A stretch of DNA of 64,000 nucleotides. It comes from Oreocharis arfaki. Its lineage: Eukaryota > Chordata > Aves > Passeriformes > Paramythiidae. Under the pieces are notes generated by a model. That model made no database searches, was not told where the DNA came from, and was given only the letters and a program-made list of their open reading frames with translations. Positions 23,301-36,908 of the stretch are shown piece after piece. The stretch covers positions 202,016 to 266,015 of the forward strand of contig VZRR01012414.1 in the NCBI GenBank assembly GCA_013398015.1. The letters run 5' to 3'. Every line of letters starts with the position of its first letter. Position 1 is the first letter of the stretch. The position numbers and the translations under genes were made by a program.

Positions 23301-24300
23301 TAACTTTCAGAGCTCCACCATGAGCTCTTTCGTTTCGTGGGTAACATCAGTGTGTAGAGAGCTGGCTCCTGAAGGTGGATGAGTTGCAGGATGAAGGGGA
23401 CCCCAGTGTGGGTCATGTCCTCACAAATGGGTGCTGTCCCACAGTGTCTGATCACGGTGGGCAGGTCTGGAGGCTGTGACAGCACCCATCAACAGACCTT
23501 GACATGGCAAGTGACAAAACGGGGGCAGACACCATGGAGGTGCTTCTGTCAGAAGCAAGAGGAGATGGAACTAGCCTAATGCATGTCTCCAAAGCCCATC
23601 TAGACCCAGAGACAGTGCTGGAGACAAGCTGCTGTGCACATGCAGGAGACAGGCTATTTATGGCATAGGTTGAATCCTTTCAGGCGATAGGGCTGGAAGC
23701 CAGCATTGCTATGGCGCTACTGGAGCAGGGACTGATCACCCCAGACAGAGCTGAAATGGGGTCCTGGGCTGTGTTCAGGGTAGGGGTAGTCCTAAGAGAG
23801 GCTGGTTAGGCACAGTAAGGCCTGTGGGTGCCCTTAGCACCATGATAGGTCAGGGGGCTGCTGACGCTACTGCCAACAACATTACTTGTGATTTTGCTTT
23901 GTTTGCTAGTTGGATTTTCTAGGAAATGAGCCTCCCACTATACCACTCAGTGTGGCATGCATGTGTTTGTTCATACTCACACCCCTTGATAATTTTCTAA
24001 CCAGCTGGCAATTGGCCAGCTAGAGTCGGTAGGAATCACAAGATGTTAATGATATTCCTGCATGCTTCGTGAAATCACACAAAGCTGTTGTATAACACCA
24101 GCTGAGAGAAATACTATTGGGGGAGCACAACTCTAGGAGACACTTGAGAATCCACTGGAGACAGAGGTTTCCAAAGAAGAAACTTTACTCCTCTCTGGAC
24201 ACTGCCTTTGAAACAGAATTCTATGGGAAACCACATGCCCTTTGAGCTGGCACCTGGAGTGACGCATTTGGTGGACACTTCAGTTTTCTCCCCTTGCCCC
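20331..24300. other. Unique DNA, no gene recognised
   Basis: No gene was recognised. A donor-like AAT|GTAAGTAT at about 21250 has possible acceptors (CCCTTATAG near 21129, ACTCTTACAG near 21161) and a short open frame, too weak to call. An 11-mer CTCCTTAGAAG is repeated in tandem near 23084-23113. The 23.4-23.9 kb part is GC-richer without a recognisable feature. Confidence 0.5.
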
Positions 24301-27300
24301 TGGTTTGGCAGCAGCTGACTGGGAGCAGCCGACTGGTCTGGTCAGCCCACATTGTTCTTGCTCTTCCCTCAAACATAAAGGTATATTCATTAATGTTTGC
24401 AGCTCGTACTTTTTGTACATTTACTTGTTAGGAAAGGAAGACGTGGCAGCAACAGCAACAGGTTTTACTGAGCTATCAGGAAGAGGAAGCAATTTATGTG
24501 AGCAATGCAGGATGCCAAAGGAGCAGCTAGACCTTCACATTCAAACTTGGGCTTGACAAGGAAAGCAGCTCATACACAGTGCAGTTCCTCTTCTGAAGTG
24601 GGCACAAAATTCTCTGTCCCCTCACCACAGGAAGGTAAGCAGCATTATTGATAGGTAAAAAAAAAACCCGTAAGACATCAGGACAATAGATGCAGAAAGA
24701 CACGCAACAAGCAGCAGTGCCCCAGTGTGCAGGAGGAATGAAAAAGAAATGCTGCCCTCTTTTTTTTGTGGGCTCCCATGAGGCTGGGCTCGTATCATGG
24801 AGAAGAACAATCCATCCAGTGTCCAGCTGGAATCTCAAATAACCATCTCATTTTCCTTTTCCAGTAATGGGGCCAGTTTTATTGCAAAAAAGTAGGGATA
24901 GAGGTCCAGAGAGAGAAGAACTGTTAAACCCATGTGTAAGTGAAATTGCAGTTGGCAAAAAAAATTAGGATGAGGCTTCTTGAAGTAGGAGAACACTTGA
25001 ATATAGAAGTTGAAGGCTGAAGATGTGTCCAGGGACAACTCCTGTACCTCGTTCTGTTGTACCTTTATATTTTATTGAAAATGTCTCATAATGGACAAAC
25101 ATAATGTTTGAAGAGTGCAGGAAAATATTTTGCAAGTGTGCCTAAAAAATCTTTGACTGATGTGGTACAGTTTGGTTTGTCCTCAAAATGAGATTTTATG
25201 CACTCTGCCATCAGCTTACAATTGAGACGATTTGTGCCTCTGAGGACATCTTCTCTACCGTTTCTAATACCTAATAATAGGCTAAAAAATCATAACTAGC
25301 CCTGGTACAGTGCCCTTCTCTGTTCCTTGTCACTCAACCGCTGAGCTTTGGGAAGCCTGCCAAGTCCCTGACAGCAGCTTCTTCTTGTGGGAGCAGAACT
25401 GCACAATTTGATCCAGGGGAAGAGACGGGGTATTCATATTTTACCCTGATGTCAGCAACAGAAACCTTCAAAGTGTAGGACTACTCCCCAGCTGTGGGCT
25501 AAGTTGCTCGGGAGGTACCACTCCTGTTGCATTGTCAAGTCAATCAGGGTAGGAGAGAGCTCTTTTTCTAGGCTGGGTGCACTGAAGAGGCGCCAGGGCC
25601 TCCCACCCACAGTCCTCATTAAAGAAAAATAACAACAGCACAAAGCCCAAGGATTGTTTACTTATTTGTAGTATCTCAGCAACGGCTACTCTCTATCATC
25701 TGTTTTTGCTTTGGTGATTTCTTTTTTTATTAAAAAGAAATGCCACATGTTGCCACACAAGTAGCTAACCTCCTGCAGCCGGTCAGAGGCTGCCCACCAT
25801 GCCCAGGCAGGGCAGAGCACAGGCTCTGCTGCCCAGCTGTTTGACCTGGCTTAGAAGGAAGTACCACAGACCAGAACTTTGCAATTGTTCTCTTTTCCCC
25901 AATAAATTGAGCATTCACCCAAAAAGTTCAGGCTTGTGACACTGGGTCAAGCAGGACAACTAATTTTGGCTGAAGCAAAAACTAACAAACAAAGTTCTGG
26001 AAATGCCCAACTGGTTCATTTCGACATTTTCAGAAGGAAACATTGAATTTCGGAAGGCTTGATCCTTGGGGAAACTTAGTAACTTTCACAATGCGGAGAT
26101 GGTTGCACATCCCTCCCTTGCCACCCAATCTTATATTTTGATGTTTACAGCACTTGTCTGAGTGAGTAATGAATTACTTTCTATAACTTGGTATGAAGCT
26201 TCAGTTAGAAATACTGGGTCAGCTGCTCTTCAATTCACCTTTTCTGAGTGTTGAGACAAGCTCCTAAGAGGTAAAGTGCCCAAATTCAAGCACGTTGCTC
26301 TCTGCAGTAGAATCACAAGCAAGAGTGTTGAATTTTTTTCTCCTTGGTAAATACTGCAACAAGCAAACTTTGCTGATTAAGGATATAGGCTCAGGGAACA
26401 ACATGTTCTCGAGATTTTTAAAGTAGTTTGGTAAATCCAGACTTAAATTTCCTAATTTCTTTAAGTCTTTAAAAATAAAATAATGGTTTGGAAAAAACCC
26501 CCCTCGAAATAGCTCTGAGTCAAACATTAAACTTAAAATAATCTCTAAGAAAGCTGTACTACAGGTTAGCAGAGGCAAGGGCTAGTAGCACTGCATGAAG
26601 GGTGAGCTAGCAGGTTCTTTGAGATGAAAATTATTGCGTTTCTGTCTGCAACAGATGGTACCTCACTGGTGTGGAGCTCTGCGTGAGTAAGGAGGGCCAC
26701 TCTTTTGCAGCAAAAGAGTTGTAAAACCTTAATGAGTTGTGGAGGATGTTTCTGGCCTATGGAAAAAGCTGTATTTCTGCCTGTGATGGTGAATCTGCCA
26801 AACTCCTGCAGAGGAAACCAAAGGCAACAAAAAGCAGCAGGAGAGCACTGTCTCATAACAAGCAGTTGTCCAGAGAGGATGGCAGTACAGATGCTCAGCT
26901 CAGTAGAAGTTATTGTTAAAAGATAAAAAATGTAGGTCGTATGTGGGCATCTATCTGGTTATTTTTTTTTACTCCCATGCAGCCCTAGGGGACATTGGTG
27001 TCCCTGTGGAAGGCACTGCACAAACATAGAGAAAGAGGCACTCCTGGCCTGGGGACCCACAGCTGTGACACACAATAGCACAGAGAGTGGGTGGTTTCGT
27101 TCCTCTCATGTTAGGTTTCTTGTTTCACCCAGCACTTCACTTAGCCTCTAGCTGAGGCAGGGACTGAGTTTAAAGCACCTGGGCATCAGTGCCGTGACCC
27201 GCAGCCGTGTGTCAGGAAGACTCCGAGGAACACCAGAACGGCAAGAATGACTGAATGACAAGTTGCTCCACAGGCAATTTCTGTCCCAACCACCAGGGCA

Positions 27301-27989
27301 GAGGGGATTATTCCTCTTCCTCCCACACTCCACCACACAGCTTGCTTACAGGCTCCTTTGTACTTGCTCTCTTTGGTTGAGGGACTGCCCTGATCAGGCT
27401 GGCGGGACAAGCTCTGCATGTACTGGTGTAATTGAAAATGGTGAGGAGCACAGCATGAGTTGTTCCTGAGTACTGGAAACAATACTTAGAAAAATCACTT
27501 CACAGTAGTTGTAACTCAACTTGCTGGAATACAAACAGCTTCGAAGGCCAATGGCTACTTAAAAACCACTCTGAACAAAGAAGTGCCTCTGCTCTGCCCC
27601 ATTCAAGTCTACCTGCACTTCTGATCTTCAGCAAAGGGGAGTTTTAAGAGAAAAGGAAGATGTCAGTGCTTTCCATATAAAGATACATGAACGCCTCTCC
27701 CAAAGGATACAGCATGAATATATGTGATGATTTTGCAAAGGTTGAGAACATTGAGGGCTCAATTTTCAATTATCAGCCCACTTTAATGAACATCATGGCT
27801 GAAAATGATTCAGTAACACATTTAACCCCCTGGCTACTGATTTTCTCATGCAAAATCCATATTCAAGCTAAGTATACAATCTCAGATGGCCTCCAGGGCT
27901 GAAAATGCTCAGGCTGCCCACAATAACCCTGCGCACTAGCAGCCTGGAAATGATACTGAACGCTTTTCTGTATTTTCCAAGCGAACTTA

Positions 27990-28023
27990 GAAAAAAAAAA
28001 AAGAAGAAAACCAAAACAAAAAA
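27990..28023 (+). repeat. A-rich low-complexity tract
   Basis: Twelve A in a row followed by A-rich sequence with a few G and C. There is no retrotransposed gene body directly to its left, so it is not clearly a poly-A tail. Confidence 0.75.
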
Positions 28024-28242
28024 GTTTAGTGCCCTTGCAGCCCCAAGTGCTGAACTTGTCTTTCTGAAATGCTGTGTCAACAGCTCTTCACTCGCAAGCC
28101 CATTATTTTTATTGGCCACGGCTCTCAGGCTGGTGTTGACAGGTTAATTTACAGTAACAGTGAGAGTCACCTTTACTCACTATACCCAAAAGTGCAACCC
28201 GCTCCCTGCTTTAATGCCACACTCTCGAGAACAGGACTGCTG

Positions 28243-28259
28243 GAGAGAGAGAGAGAGAG
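28243..28259 (+). repeat. (GA)n microsatellite
   Basis: Eight GA units in a row, uninterrupted. Confidence 0.9.
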
Positions 28260-28608
28260 CCTTGAAGCCTCGCGCAGGCTCTCAGGGAGTTGTACAAAAG
28301 AATGCTCTTTTGGTGAAATAATTTCTCCCAGCATATGCAACTTGAGCAGGAATGGTTGCAATTATTTCTTACCGTGCCTGTTAGAGAGGACATATGGGAA
28401 GATTAGCCTCAAGAATGTCACTCTTGGACATGGTCTTCTCATGGGGATTATGCCACGAGGTTTTTCTATTCCTTTTGCTCTTTTCTTTTTTCCCTCTTTT
28501 CGATACATCAGAGTTCCCTGAGAGAAATTTCCCTTGGTAACATGTACAGATAAGCAGATCTCAGAAGATATATTTCATGGGGTATACTTTAAGGACTTGT
28601 TTCCCTTT

Positions 28609-28685
28609 TGTTCTTCTCTCTTATCTTCTCTCCTCTCCTCTCATGTCCTCTCTTATTTTTTTCCATTTTATTTTCTTGTCTTCCT
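28609..28685 (+). repeat. Pyrimidine-rich (TCTCC)n-like tract
   Basis: About 75 bases are nearly all C and T, with repeated CTCTCCTCTCC-type units that grade into T-rich sequence. Strong strand asymmetry of this kind can adopt a triplex form. Confidence 0.75.
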
Positions 28686-29475
28686 GAGAGATTCTTGAAA
28701 GAGCAATCCTAGCCATGGGTAAGGAAGTTATAGGCTGAGAGAAAGGCCCTTTTTCTAGATTGTAAGGCCGTAGTGTGCTGCAACCAAAAGTCTCAGGCTA
28801 GGCTGACGTGATGCAGATGGTGAAGACTCCATGACAGAGCCGATGGAGAGCACTGAAGAAGTAGGGGGAATTTAGAGCAGCTAAGTGAGAGGGGTAAGAG
28901 CTGCCAAGAGGCAAATAATGCCAGGTTGCAGATCGACAGACCTTTCATCACAGGGGAACTGAAGAAAAATAACTGTGTGTTTCTAAGTCGTTTGTGTGTT
29001 TATAGTACTGCATCTTTTTGTAAGTTTGATGTTTGGATTTTTTTTTATAGGACCATCATGTAAAACCAGTGAATTAATAGTATTTTGATTGTAAAACTAC
29101 CCGATACCAAAACTCTCACAGTATTCTCGCAGTCTACCCCTAGAAATTGACCATGTTCTGGCATTATTTACCCAGTACAAGGCACCACCAAGGCTGGATC
29201 AGATACAGTCTTTCTCTTCTTTCGGCACTGGTAGACATTGTGCTGTTGAACCTACAGCCCTCAGACTCATATTCTGTTTCGGCTACATGACCATTATAGA
29301 ATCCAGAAGACATGCCTCTGATGTTGTGACCTTAATGGAATTTAGAGTGGTTACACTCTGCTGAGTCCCATGAGTTTGGAGTACACTCTTTTTCCAGACT
29401 AGCCTTCAGTCTGTCCTTTACCGTCTCCTGACACAGTGAGTACAAATGTAAAAGCAATTAATGTATTTAGTCTGC

Positions 29476-30095
29476 AAATCACAAAATCACAGAATGGGTC
29501 ATGTTGAAAGAGACCGCAGTGGGTCACCTGGTCCAACCTCCCTGCTCAAGCAGAGTCATCCTAGAGCTCATAGCACAGGATTGCATCCAGACAGTTCTTG
29601 AATATCTCCAGTGAGGGAGACTCCACAACCTCTCTGGGCAACCTGTTCCAGCACTGAGTAGAGGGTCAGGATCACCTCCCTCGACCTACTGGGTATGGTC
29701 TTTAAGTGCGCCCCAGGATACTGTTGGCCTTCTTGGCCACAAGGGCACACTGCTGTCTCAGGGATGCTTGTTGTCCCCCAGGACCCCCAAGTCCTTCTCT
29801 GCAGAACTGTTATCCAGCAGGTCAGACCCCAGCCTGCACTGGTGCCCAGGATTATTCAACCTAAGGTGCAGGACCCTGCATTTACCTTTGTTGAATTTCA
29901 GGCAGTTCTCTCTGCTCATCTCTCCGACCTGTTGTGGTCCTTCTGGAGGGCTGCACAGCCCTCTAGGGGATTGGCTGCTCCCAGTCGTTGCTGAGGAGGC
30001 ATCTGCCCCTTCATCCAAGTCACTGATGAGTAAATTAAAGAATACTGGGCCCAGTATTGAACCTTAAGGAGTACCACTAGTGACAGGCCTCAGTA
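29476..30095 (-). mobile_element. CR1 LINE with large internal deletion (minus strand)
   Basis: The plus strand begins AAATCACAAAATCACAGAAT and runs into CAACCTCCCTGCTCAAGCAG, the inverted 3' end of the CR1 group whose 3' UTR has 'CCTGCTCAAGCAG'. After 'AACCTGTTCCAGCACTG' (to about 29657) it jumps directly to ORF2 wording further upstream (AGTAGAGGGTCAGGATCACC). Minus-strand peptide words such as NCLKFNKGKCRVLHL and SSAEKDLGVLGD (30018-29758) are CR1 ORF2. Compared with the usual CR1 order about half a kilobase of ORF2 is missing. This family differs from that of the copies at 2.5, 5.2 and 8.8 kb. Confidence 0.93.
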
Positions 30096-33000
30096 AAACC
30101 TTCTCCTTGAAAATCAACCTGCTTTAATATATTTTAACATGGGCACTAGCAAACTGAGGGCCACTTGAAACCATGCCACATGAAGATGTGACATGTGGAA
30201 AACCAGATTAGGAGGAAAAGACAAAAGTTTGGTCTGCTGGGGTGGTGTCATGAAAGCAAGGACAGGACTAATGCCATGGAATGGCATGGGTAAGAGCTGC
30301 TGCAGAGCCTATCTGGGCTTAAAAAGGCAGAGAGCTCCTTTCCTGACCTATATCACTTTTGTAGCTCTGGTCAGAGGGCCCTCTCTGTTTCTGTGGCCAG
30401 TGGATGGAGGTGTTCCCACAGCCTCCTTTGCACTGCTGTAATTCAATCACTGTGTGATAACAAAGGCAGAGACTGAGACACTGAATCAGAGAAAGCCTCC
30501 TCCTTTGAACTACAGTCTGTGCTACACCATCTCTCTTGCTCACAGCAAGAATGCTGGGGAAACATAGTTAAACACACTCCATCACCCCAGCACAGGAGGA
30601 TGCTCCCCTGCTGTAGAGACTATCTATACTGAAGACAAACGCAGCAACAGAGCTCTCTTACGCGAGGCAACAGCCATTATAGTTTCAGGACGAAGATTTC
30701 CAGCAGTTACTCCACATCTGTGTTCCATGACCTACTATGGCAAAAGGGTGTTATAAAAGTAGACAAGCTTTGTCTGCTCTCAGACCGACAGTGAGCCAAG
30801 CAGGATCTGTCACTGTCCCTACTGTCATTGCTGCTTCTGTGTAAGAGTCTGGGGAAGAGCATAGGAGAGACAGATTACAGGGTCCAAGCAGAGCAGCCCA
30901 TCTGTGCTGCTGTAGACCCTGTCACCTCCCACATGAAAGGCTGTGGGGGGTGGTCAGTTTGACAGCAGCCTAGGGTTGTCCTGGTAGCCCCTGGAGCAGC
31001 AGAAGGCACCTCTGGCCTTGTAGAGAGGGCTTCAGCCTGGCTGAGTCCTCCCAGGGCTGCCAGCCATGTTTGCAAGGGGTTTAGCAGCTGCCTTGAAATG
31101 GGAATGTGCTGCTATTGGGAAACCCATGTTTGAGCAAAGCGTGCTGGGCCCAAACGTTTTTGTCACTGATCTCACGACCAGCCTTGGGCTGGAGGGCCGA
31201 GATATTTACCATCCTGTCATTCTGACACACATCCAAATGCTCTGTTCAAATTCAGAGCAGAAGTCTCTGACAGAGCTAAACATAGTTACAATTTTCAGTT
31301 TGGTCTCCCCATGTTCAAGGCTACACCCCTCTTATGCATTTTTCCAGAGGAGAGGATCGGTAGGCTGGTTAGTGCTAGACTAGATAACTAAATTATTTCC
31401 ATGAGCTGAAAAATAAACTTCATAGCCAAGTCCCTAGTTTAGCAATCTGTAACATCTGTGACAGCTTTTTAAAATTAACATCTCTGCCCTGGTGACTTTT
31501 GAGCAGCAGGAATGTTACACATTTTGCCTTGCCCTTTGGATTCTTCACCTTCTGGGACCCACAAAAACATCCCTGCCTCACACCATGCTGGAATCCATAG
31601 CTGTTCCCCAGTGAAGAAAGAAAAATGTGATCGATATTCCCTTCTTGGATTATGGCTGGGGCTCTTCCACAGCAGCATTTTCATCTACAGGTAAGGTGAG
31701 ACCCAAAGTTTTGTTACAAGGTCATGTTGGAAAGTACTGTGGCAGTCTTCTAGTACCTGCTCAGGAGTCTCACATTCCCTCAGTCAACAAGTCCAAAGAG
31801 CCAAAAGAAAATTTTCCATCATCTAGAAGCCTGGTGTTACCCAGTTCCTTTCTCAGTAATGCTGAGACACAAGTAGGGAACTCTTTGATTCCAGTTTCAA
31901 GAGACCCTTCAGTATCCTTGCTGTTATTGCTACTTGAAAAGGGCTTGCTCTGGTCTCTTGCACCACAGTTCCACCTCTATGACAGCCGTGTTGTGACTCA
32001 GGTGGCAAGAGAAGAGGTCACTTGCTACCTTATTTAAGTTTTGAATCTGCATTCCTTTGCTGAAAGCATCTGTTCAGATATGATATTTTTGCCTTCATGT
32101 ATTTATTCTCTTTATTAGACCTCTTACTTTCCCCAGAATAACATGGTGATTTTAGTGGGTGCTTCAGATAAAGAAGATTGGAGTGACAGAAAGCCTTACA
32201 GCCTTCATTTAGATAAGCACTCCAGCTGACACAGCAGGTCTAACTAAACAACACAAGAAAAGTACAAGAAGAGAAAAGTTTCAGTGAGTAAGAGCAGTTG
32301 GGAAAGACAGCAAGGATCTGACCTCTTGACCAAACCAGTGGCACTGCCTTTTTTCCTTCTGATCTGTTCCACGTTGCTCCCTGCCCCTGCTTGCTGCCGT
32401 TCCTGCTGTGCTGGAGGTACAATCTCTGGCTTCAGGGGACTAGAGGCTGAGCTACCCTGCTTTCCAAACTTCTCTCTGCTCCTGGCAGAATCAGAAGAAG
32501 ATAGTGTAGCCGTTACTTTGAAATATGTCTGCACATAACTGACTGAGAGATTCAATTGTCAATGGCAATTGATGCTCTTCTCTCAGATGTCATTACACTC
32601 CTTAAAAAAACTCTTATGATCTTCTTTATTATTCTAGGAGTGTGAAAACCCCAAACTTCCATATTTTTGTAAGAGGCTATTACTTGTCGCAGTCATATAT
32701 CTCATATGTCTTTGCTCTTAACACAATTATTTTAAGGGCTAGTTAGTTCATAACGAACACAAAAGAAAACCAGAAATGTATGACTTACACTCTTCAAAAG
32801 CAGTTATTTATAGCTATACTAATTGTTTTGTTTCCTTAAAAGCTGTGGGTCATGGCAACACAGCTGCTTTTGGTCTGGCTAATGAGCCTTAGTTTGGGAC
32901 TAATGTCAGGGTAGTAAGTTTTCAAGCCTGTTACAAACAGCCCACCAGTAGAGACACAAACCCTTAATCTGCCTGCTGTGTTCTGCTGAGAGACTGCAAA

Positions 33001-35035
33001 AGTAGAGATTTATTTGTGCTTTAAAACACACCTATTCTTTTTCTTTCAAATATTTCATGACACATTTTCCCTTGGTTATACCAGTCACACATAGGATGGG
33101 ATGAATTTGTTAACCAATACCAGGATTCTCCTGTGACCTTTCAAAAAGGCTCTGCTGTGTCCTGAAGGAGTCAGTAACTCACACAGACTTGCTCCCTGCC
33201 AAAGGCATTTGTAAGAATTGAAAAATCAACTTAGTACCTCAGTGTCATTTAACAAAAAATATTTAACTATTTAATGCAAAAAACCTCTTCAACTGATATT
33301 TTCCTGTTAGACACTCCATCATGTATTCGTTAATAAGAGTGATCCCCACAGAACAAGTGTGCAGGCTGCGTCTGGCTCCTGACTTGGTTATGGAGCAGAG
33401 ACTTCACAAAACCATTTGCTGGATACTAAATGTAGCTCACAGTTCACTGACAGAATGAATGGCATTTTAGGCCATAAAAACTAGAAAAAGCCCAAAGATT
33501 CCGGGAAATTGTGGTTGCTGTAACTGTAGGACAGTGTAGCCACTTACACTTAGAAGTGCTAAAGGCAGGGGTACTGCTTTTTTTTCTATGGGATTCTGCA
33601 CAGAGAGCCTCATGGGGTCAGAGACATGGCCAGGAAGTTCTTCTCATGGTTGGGAAGCACATAGGTGTAGTGGGAGTTGGATACTGTGATTAAAAAGCTA
33701 AAGCCAGAAATGTAGTGCTGAAGTGTTGCAGATCAATTGGTAAAAAGAATAAGTTAGTGAATGAGGTTAGAGACCAGCCCTCATAAATATTTTTGTGCCA
33801 GATATGATGGTGAAAAGGGAAAAGATGTTACCTTGAGGTTGATTTTAGAATTATTCCAATATCTCTTCCTTTGAGAAACATGGTAATTCTCGTATTGGAC
33901 CAGTATGTGGCTCATCCTGTCCGATGTTCTACCTTAAAAAACACAGTCAGGAGTAGACACTCAGTGACAAAACCTTGCCTTACACAGGCAGACAGATTTG
34001 TGTTCCCCCTCTTCAGGTTTATTTCTTACCACCAATATTTAAAGCCATCTAAATCCTAAAGTAAAGGGTTTCATGCCTCCTTTGGATTTTTTTTCAGCAT
34101 TATCTCTTATATTTTTATTCTTCACATAGTTGTCCAATCTCTTTTTCACAGATCTAACAATTTGAATTTTCTGTCTCTGAGGCACATCAAACAGATACTT
34201 CTACTGAAGCCCTCCAAAATTTACCTGAATCTTCTTTCTGGTTGTTAAAGTAAGTGGTGCATTTCTTGGATGCTAGGTAGGAATTACAATTTGTTTTGCC
34301 TTTCCTGTGTCACTACTTTGCAATTATCTCAAGGAAACATCAAATCCACTGATTTGAGAAGAGAGAATTTTGTAGAACATTGTTAATATCACCACATTGA
34401 AAAATAACTCTTTACGGATCCTAGATTTTTCCTCACTCTGCTGTTTTTAATTTGTTGCTGGATTTTGTGTAGTACCAGGAGAACAACCATATGCAGAATT
34501 GTTCTATTTGATTCTTTTTATCTTTCAGTTAAAATTACCTTTTTTGAGTATTATTGACCTGTCAACTCAGACTGAGAGAGATCCATGCAGATGTCTGATA
34601 TGCAAAGTTCATTGCCCGATGTCTTGGCACCCCGTTACTGCAAATGATTTAAATGTTGGATGTTTCCTTTCCCGACCCCCTCCTACTTACACTTCTGAAA
34701 GGGCCAGTGTTTTTAAAACAATAGTGATAGGAAGTGTATCACTGCACTCACAAAAGGGAGTCCTACAATTAGAATTTGGCTAGACAAAATGCTGCAAATA
34801 ATGGAGCATATTCCAGCTTTAATCTCACCATCCTGGAGCCATTAGGGGGGAAGATGGACCTGGCCGGACATCTTCATTATAGAGATAAAGGCAGCCCAGA
34901 TGAAAATGCTAAAGTGTAATGCATTTTGCCTTCCAGAAGAATGTGATGCATGCATACCAAACAGTAATAAAGTAGATTGGGGTAGATCTTAAGAATGATT
35001 TTTAATGTGCAGTCAGCTACGCACCGAACTATGTT
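30096..35035. other. Unique DNA, no gene recognised
   Basis: No gene was recognised. A donor-like CTACAG|GTAAGG at about 31690 follows an open stretch, and a 136-codon frame lies at 31627-32037, but no protein family is visible. The part from 32.5 to 34.8 kb is AT-rich and plain. Confidence 0.5.
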
Positions 35036-35166
35036 ACCTGGGGAAACTGAGGAATCTCCATCACTTGAGATCTTAAAGACAAGATTCCATAAGCATGCCT
35101 GGAATAGTTTAGGCATAACTGGTACTTCCTTGGAGCCAAGTTAGAAAACCTTTTCAAGTCCTATAG
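35036..35166 (+). mobile_element. Old L3/CR1-type LINE 3' fragment (plus strand)
   Basis: The plus strand reads ACTGAGGAATCTCCATCACT, then GAGATCTTAAAGACAAGATT, then TGGAATAGTTTAGGCATAAC and a GGAGCC...TTAGAAAACCTTTTCAAGTCC end. This order matches the ORF2 end and 3' tail of old amniote L3/CR1 elements (GGARTCTCCATC, GGTTTAG, GACTAGATGACCTTTCAAGG-type wording). It is much more diverged than the bird CR1 copies here, so it is an older insertion. No open frame survives. Confidence 0.7.
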
Positions 35167-36733
35167 TCTGTCTATTGTTTAAAGGTCTGCTCATGATTCT
35201 CTTGTGATGCCACAGTCACAAAATCCTGTTTGCTACTTGCTTGGAAACAGCCTAGTTTGAAACAAGTCCCCTCTGTTACTGGTGTGACAAGAAATTCTTA
35301 CAATGGCTGTGCTGTTTCCTAACATGGGCCCTGGATCATTCCATATACAAAACATATCTTTATAAAATTATTTTTCTGTGTAACAGGTCATGATAACACC
35401 TGTTCTGTGATTCTTTTGTTTTTCTATTATCTTTGATACAGAACCAGCTCCATCTCTCTGAGAGCTGGCTTGCTGCTTTCTGTTCTCTAGAAAACTTGGC
35501 TTACTTTGTACTCCAGTATATTTGGCCTTTGAAAGTTGGCTTGCCATTAGCAGACAGAAGCAGGGTCAGAATTAGTTCAAAATAAATTAATAGTCAGAAG
35601 TTCTAACTTGCTAAGCTGCATGCAATCCACCCTTCAAAGGATATTCACCAATTGCAGTAATTGCTCTCTTCAAGGGCTTCCAAAAAATCCTTGGACATGC
35701 TAATTAATGCTGTTTTAGATATATGTTAAGGTATTTGACCTGAGAGTTTAATTCTGCAGTTTAATTCCATAATGATTGTAAATGGTAGGACTGCTGCATA
35801 TTTAAAAGAACATTAGTGTGAATTTAGCTAGCTGTTGGCAGTTTAACAGTGACTAACAGATATTAAATAAGCATGAAATTCTGGTGGTGAATGACACTTT
35901 TATAGGGGCAAGGGCTGGGAGCTGAAGGCAGGAGAAAATATTGCAACCATCCATGGTGACCTTCCCTTTTCCCTGGATTTTACAGTCTTTGCACAACTTT
36001 CCCATCATCGGGACAAGTCTGGGTTGGTAGAAGGGCCTTGTCCTTGCAGTCTTGGACAGCACATGACGGACTTGGTGGGATTGGAACTTGTTGATATGCT
36101 GAAGTCATTGACAATCCCTTGCTGATGTCACTGGCAACAGGATTTCCCCAAATAACTGAGTATTTCAGCCACTCAAAGATAATCACATCTTGCAGTGTCA
36201 AGGAAGAAGTGTGTAAATTCTATCCCTTCTTCTGCCAAATTTTTCTTTCTTTTTTTTTTTAAGTGTATGTCAGAAGAAATCAATTGCTAGAGAAAAGAAA
36301 AGAAAACAACTTGATCGTTTTATTGTTACTGTTCAAAAGCATCTCTTTGTTTTAGAAACAAAAATGGTAGCAAGTGACTTTTTTCCACCCCTCGGTGGCT
36401 ACATAAATTTCTGCTACTAAGGGACAAACATCATTGATTCGACCGACTTATTCAAAACAGGTCACAAAGCTACAGCTTGTTGTGTCAATTCTCATCATAT
36501 ACTGATGCAGCAGGTTTTATGAATAAAATATGGGCAGTTGCTGTCTGGGAGGATGCCACATCTTAGCTACCCAAAACCCTCTGTCCTCGAAGAGCAAAGC
36601 CTTGAAAAATTAGGACCATGTTTCAATCCAAGCTGTACAATATGCTTTTCAATGAAGTGTAATATATTGTTTTTAGCTGAATAACTTTCTTCTCCTCTTC
36701 TCCCCTCCCCTTGTCCCTCCCCTACTTTGGGGA

Positions 36734-36748
36734 GAAAAAAAAAAAAAA
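36734..36748 (+). repeat. Poly-A run
   Basis: An uninterrupted run of about 14 A. It follows G/C-containing unique sequence without a visible retrocopy. Confidence 0.85.
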
Positions 36749-36884
36749 GCCATGCCATCTTAAACTAAAGCACACTTCAGTCAGTCTCCCTGTGTGTGCT
36801 CTGTGCCAGCAGCCACAGCAATTCTTTCATCTTGGCTTCAAAGTGGTGCTGAGAGGGGGAGGGGGGCATCTAATGAAAGAAGGG

Positions 36885-36908
36885 AAAACAAACAAACAAA
36901 CAAACAAG
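36885..36908 (+). repeat. (AAAC)n microsatellite
   Basis: About six AAAC/CAAA units in a row, directly after a purine-rich G tract (36852-36867). Confidence 0.9.

Larger units (their letters stand above)
24301..29475. other. Unique DNA with simple repeats, no gene seen
   Basis: No gene was recognised. Open frames of up to 150 codons near 28.1-28.5 kb overlap antisense frames and carry no motif. Simple repeats in this part are listed separately. Confidence 0.5.

Noticed and set aside
28069..28521. 150-codon plus-strand frame
   Set aside because: It crosses a (GA)n microsatellite, has antisense open frames, and shows no motif.
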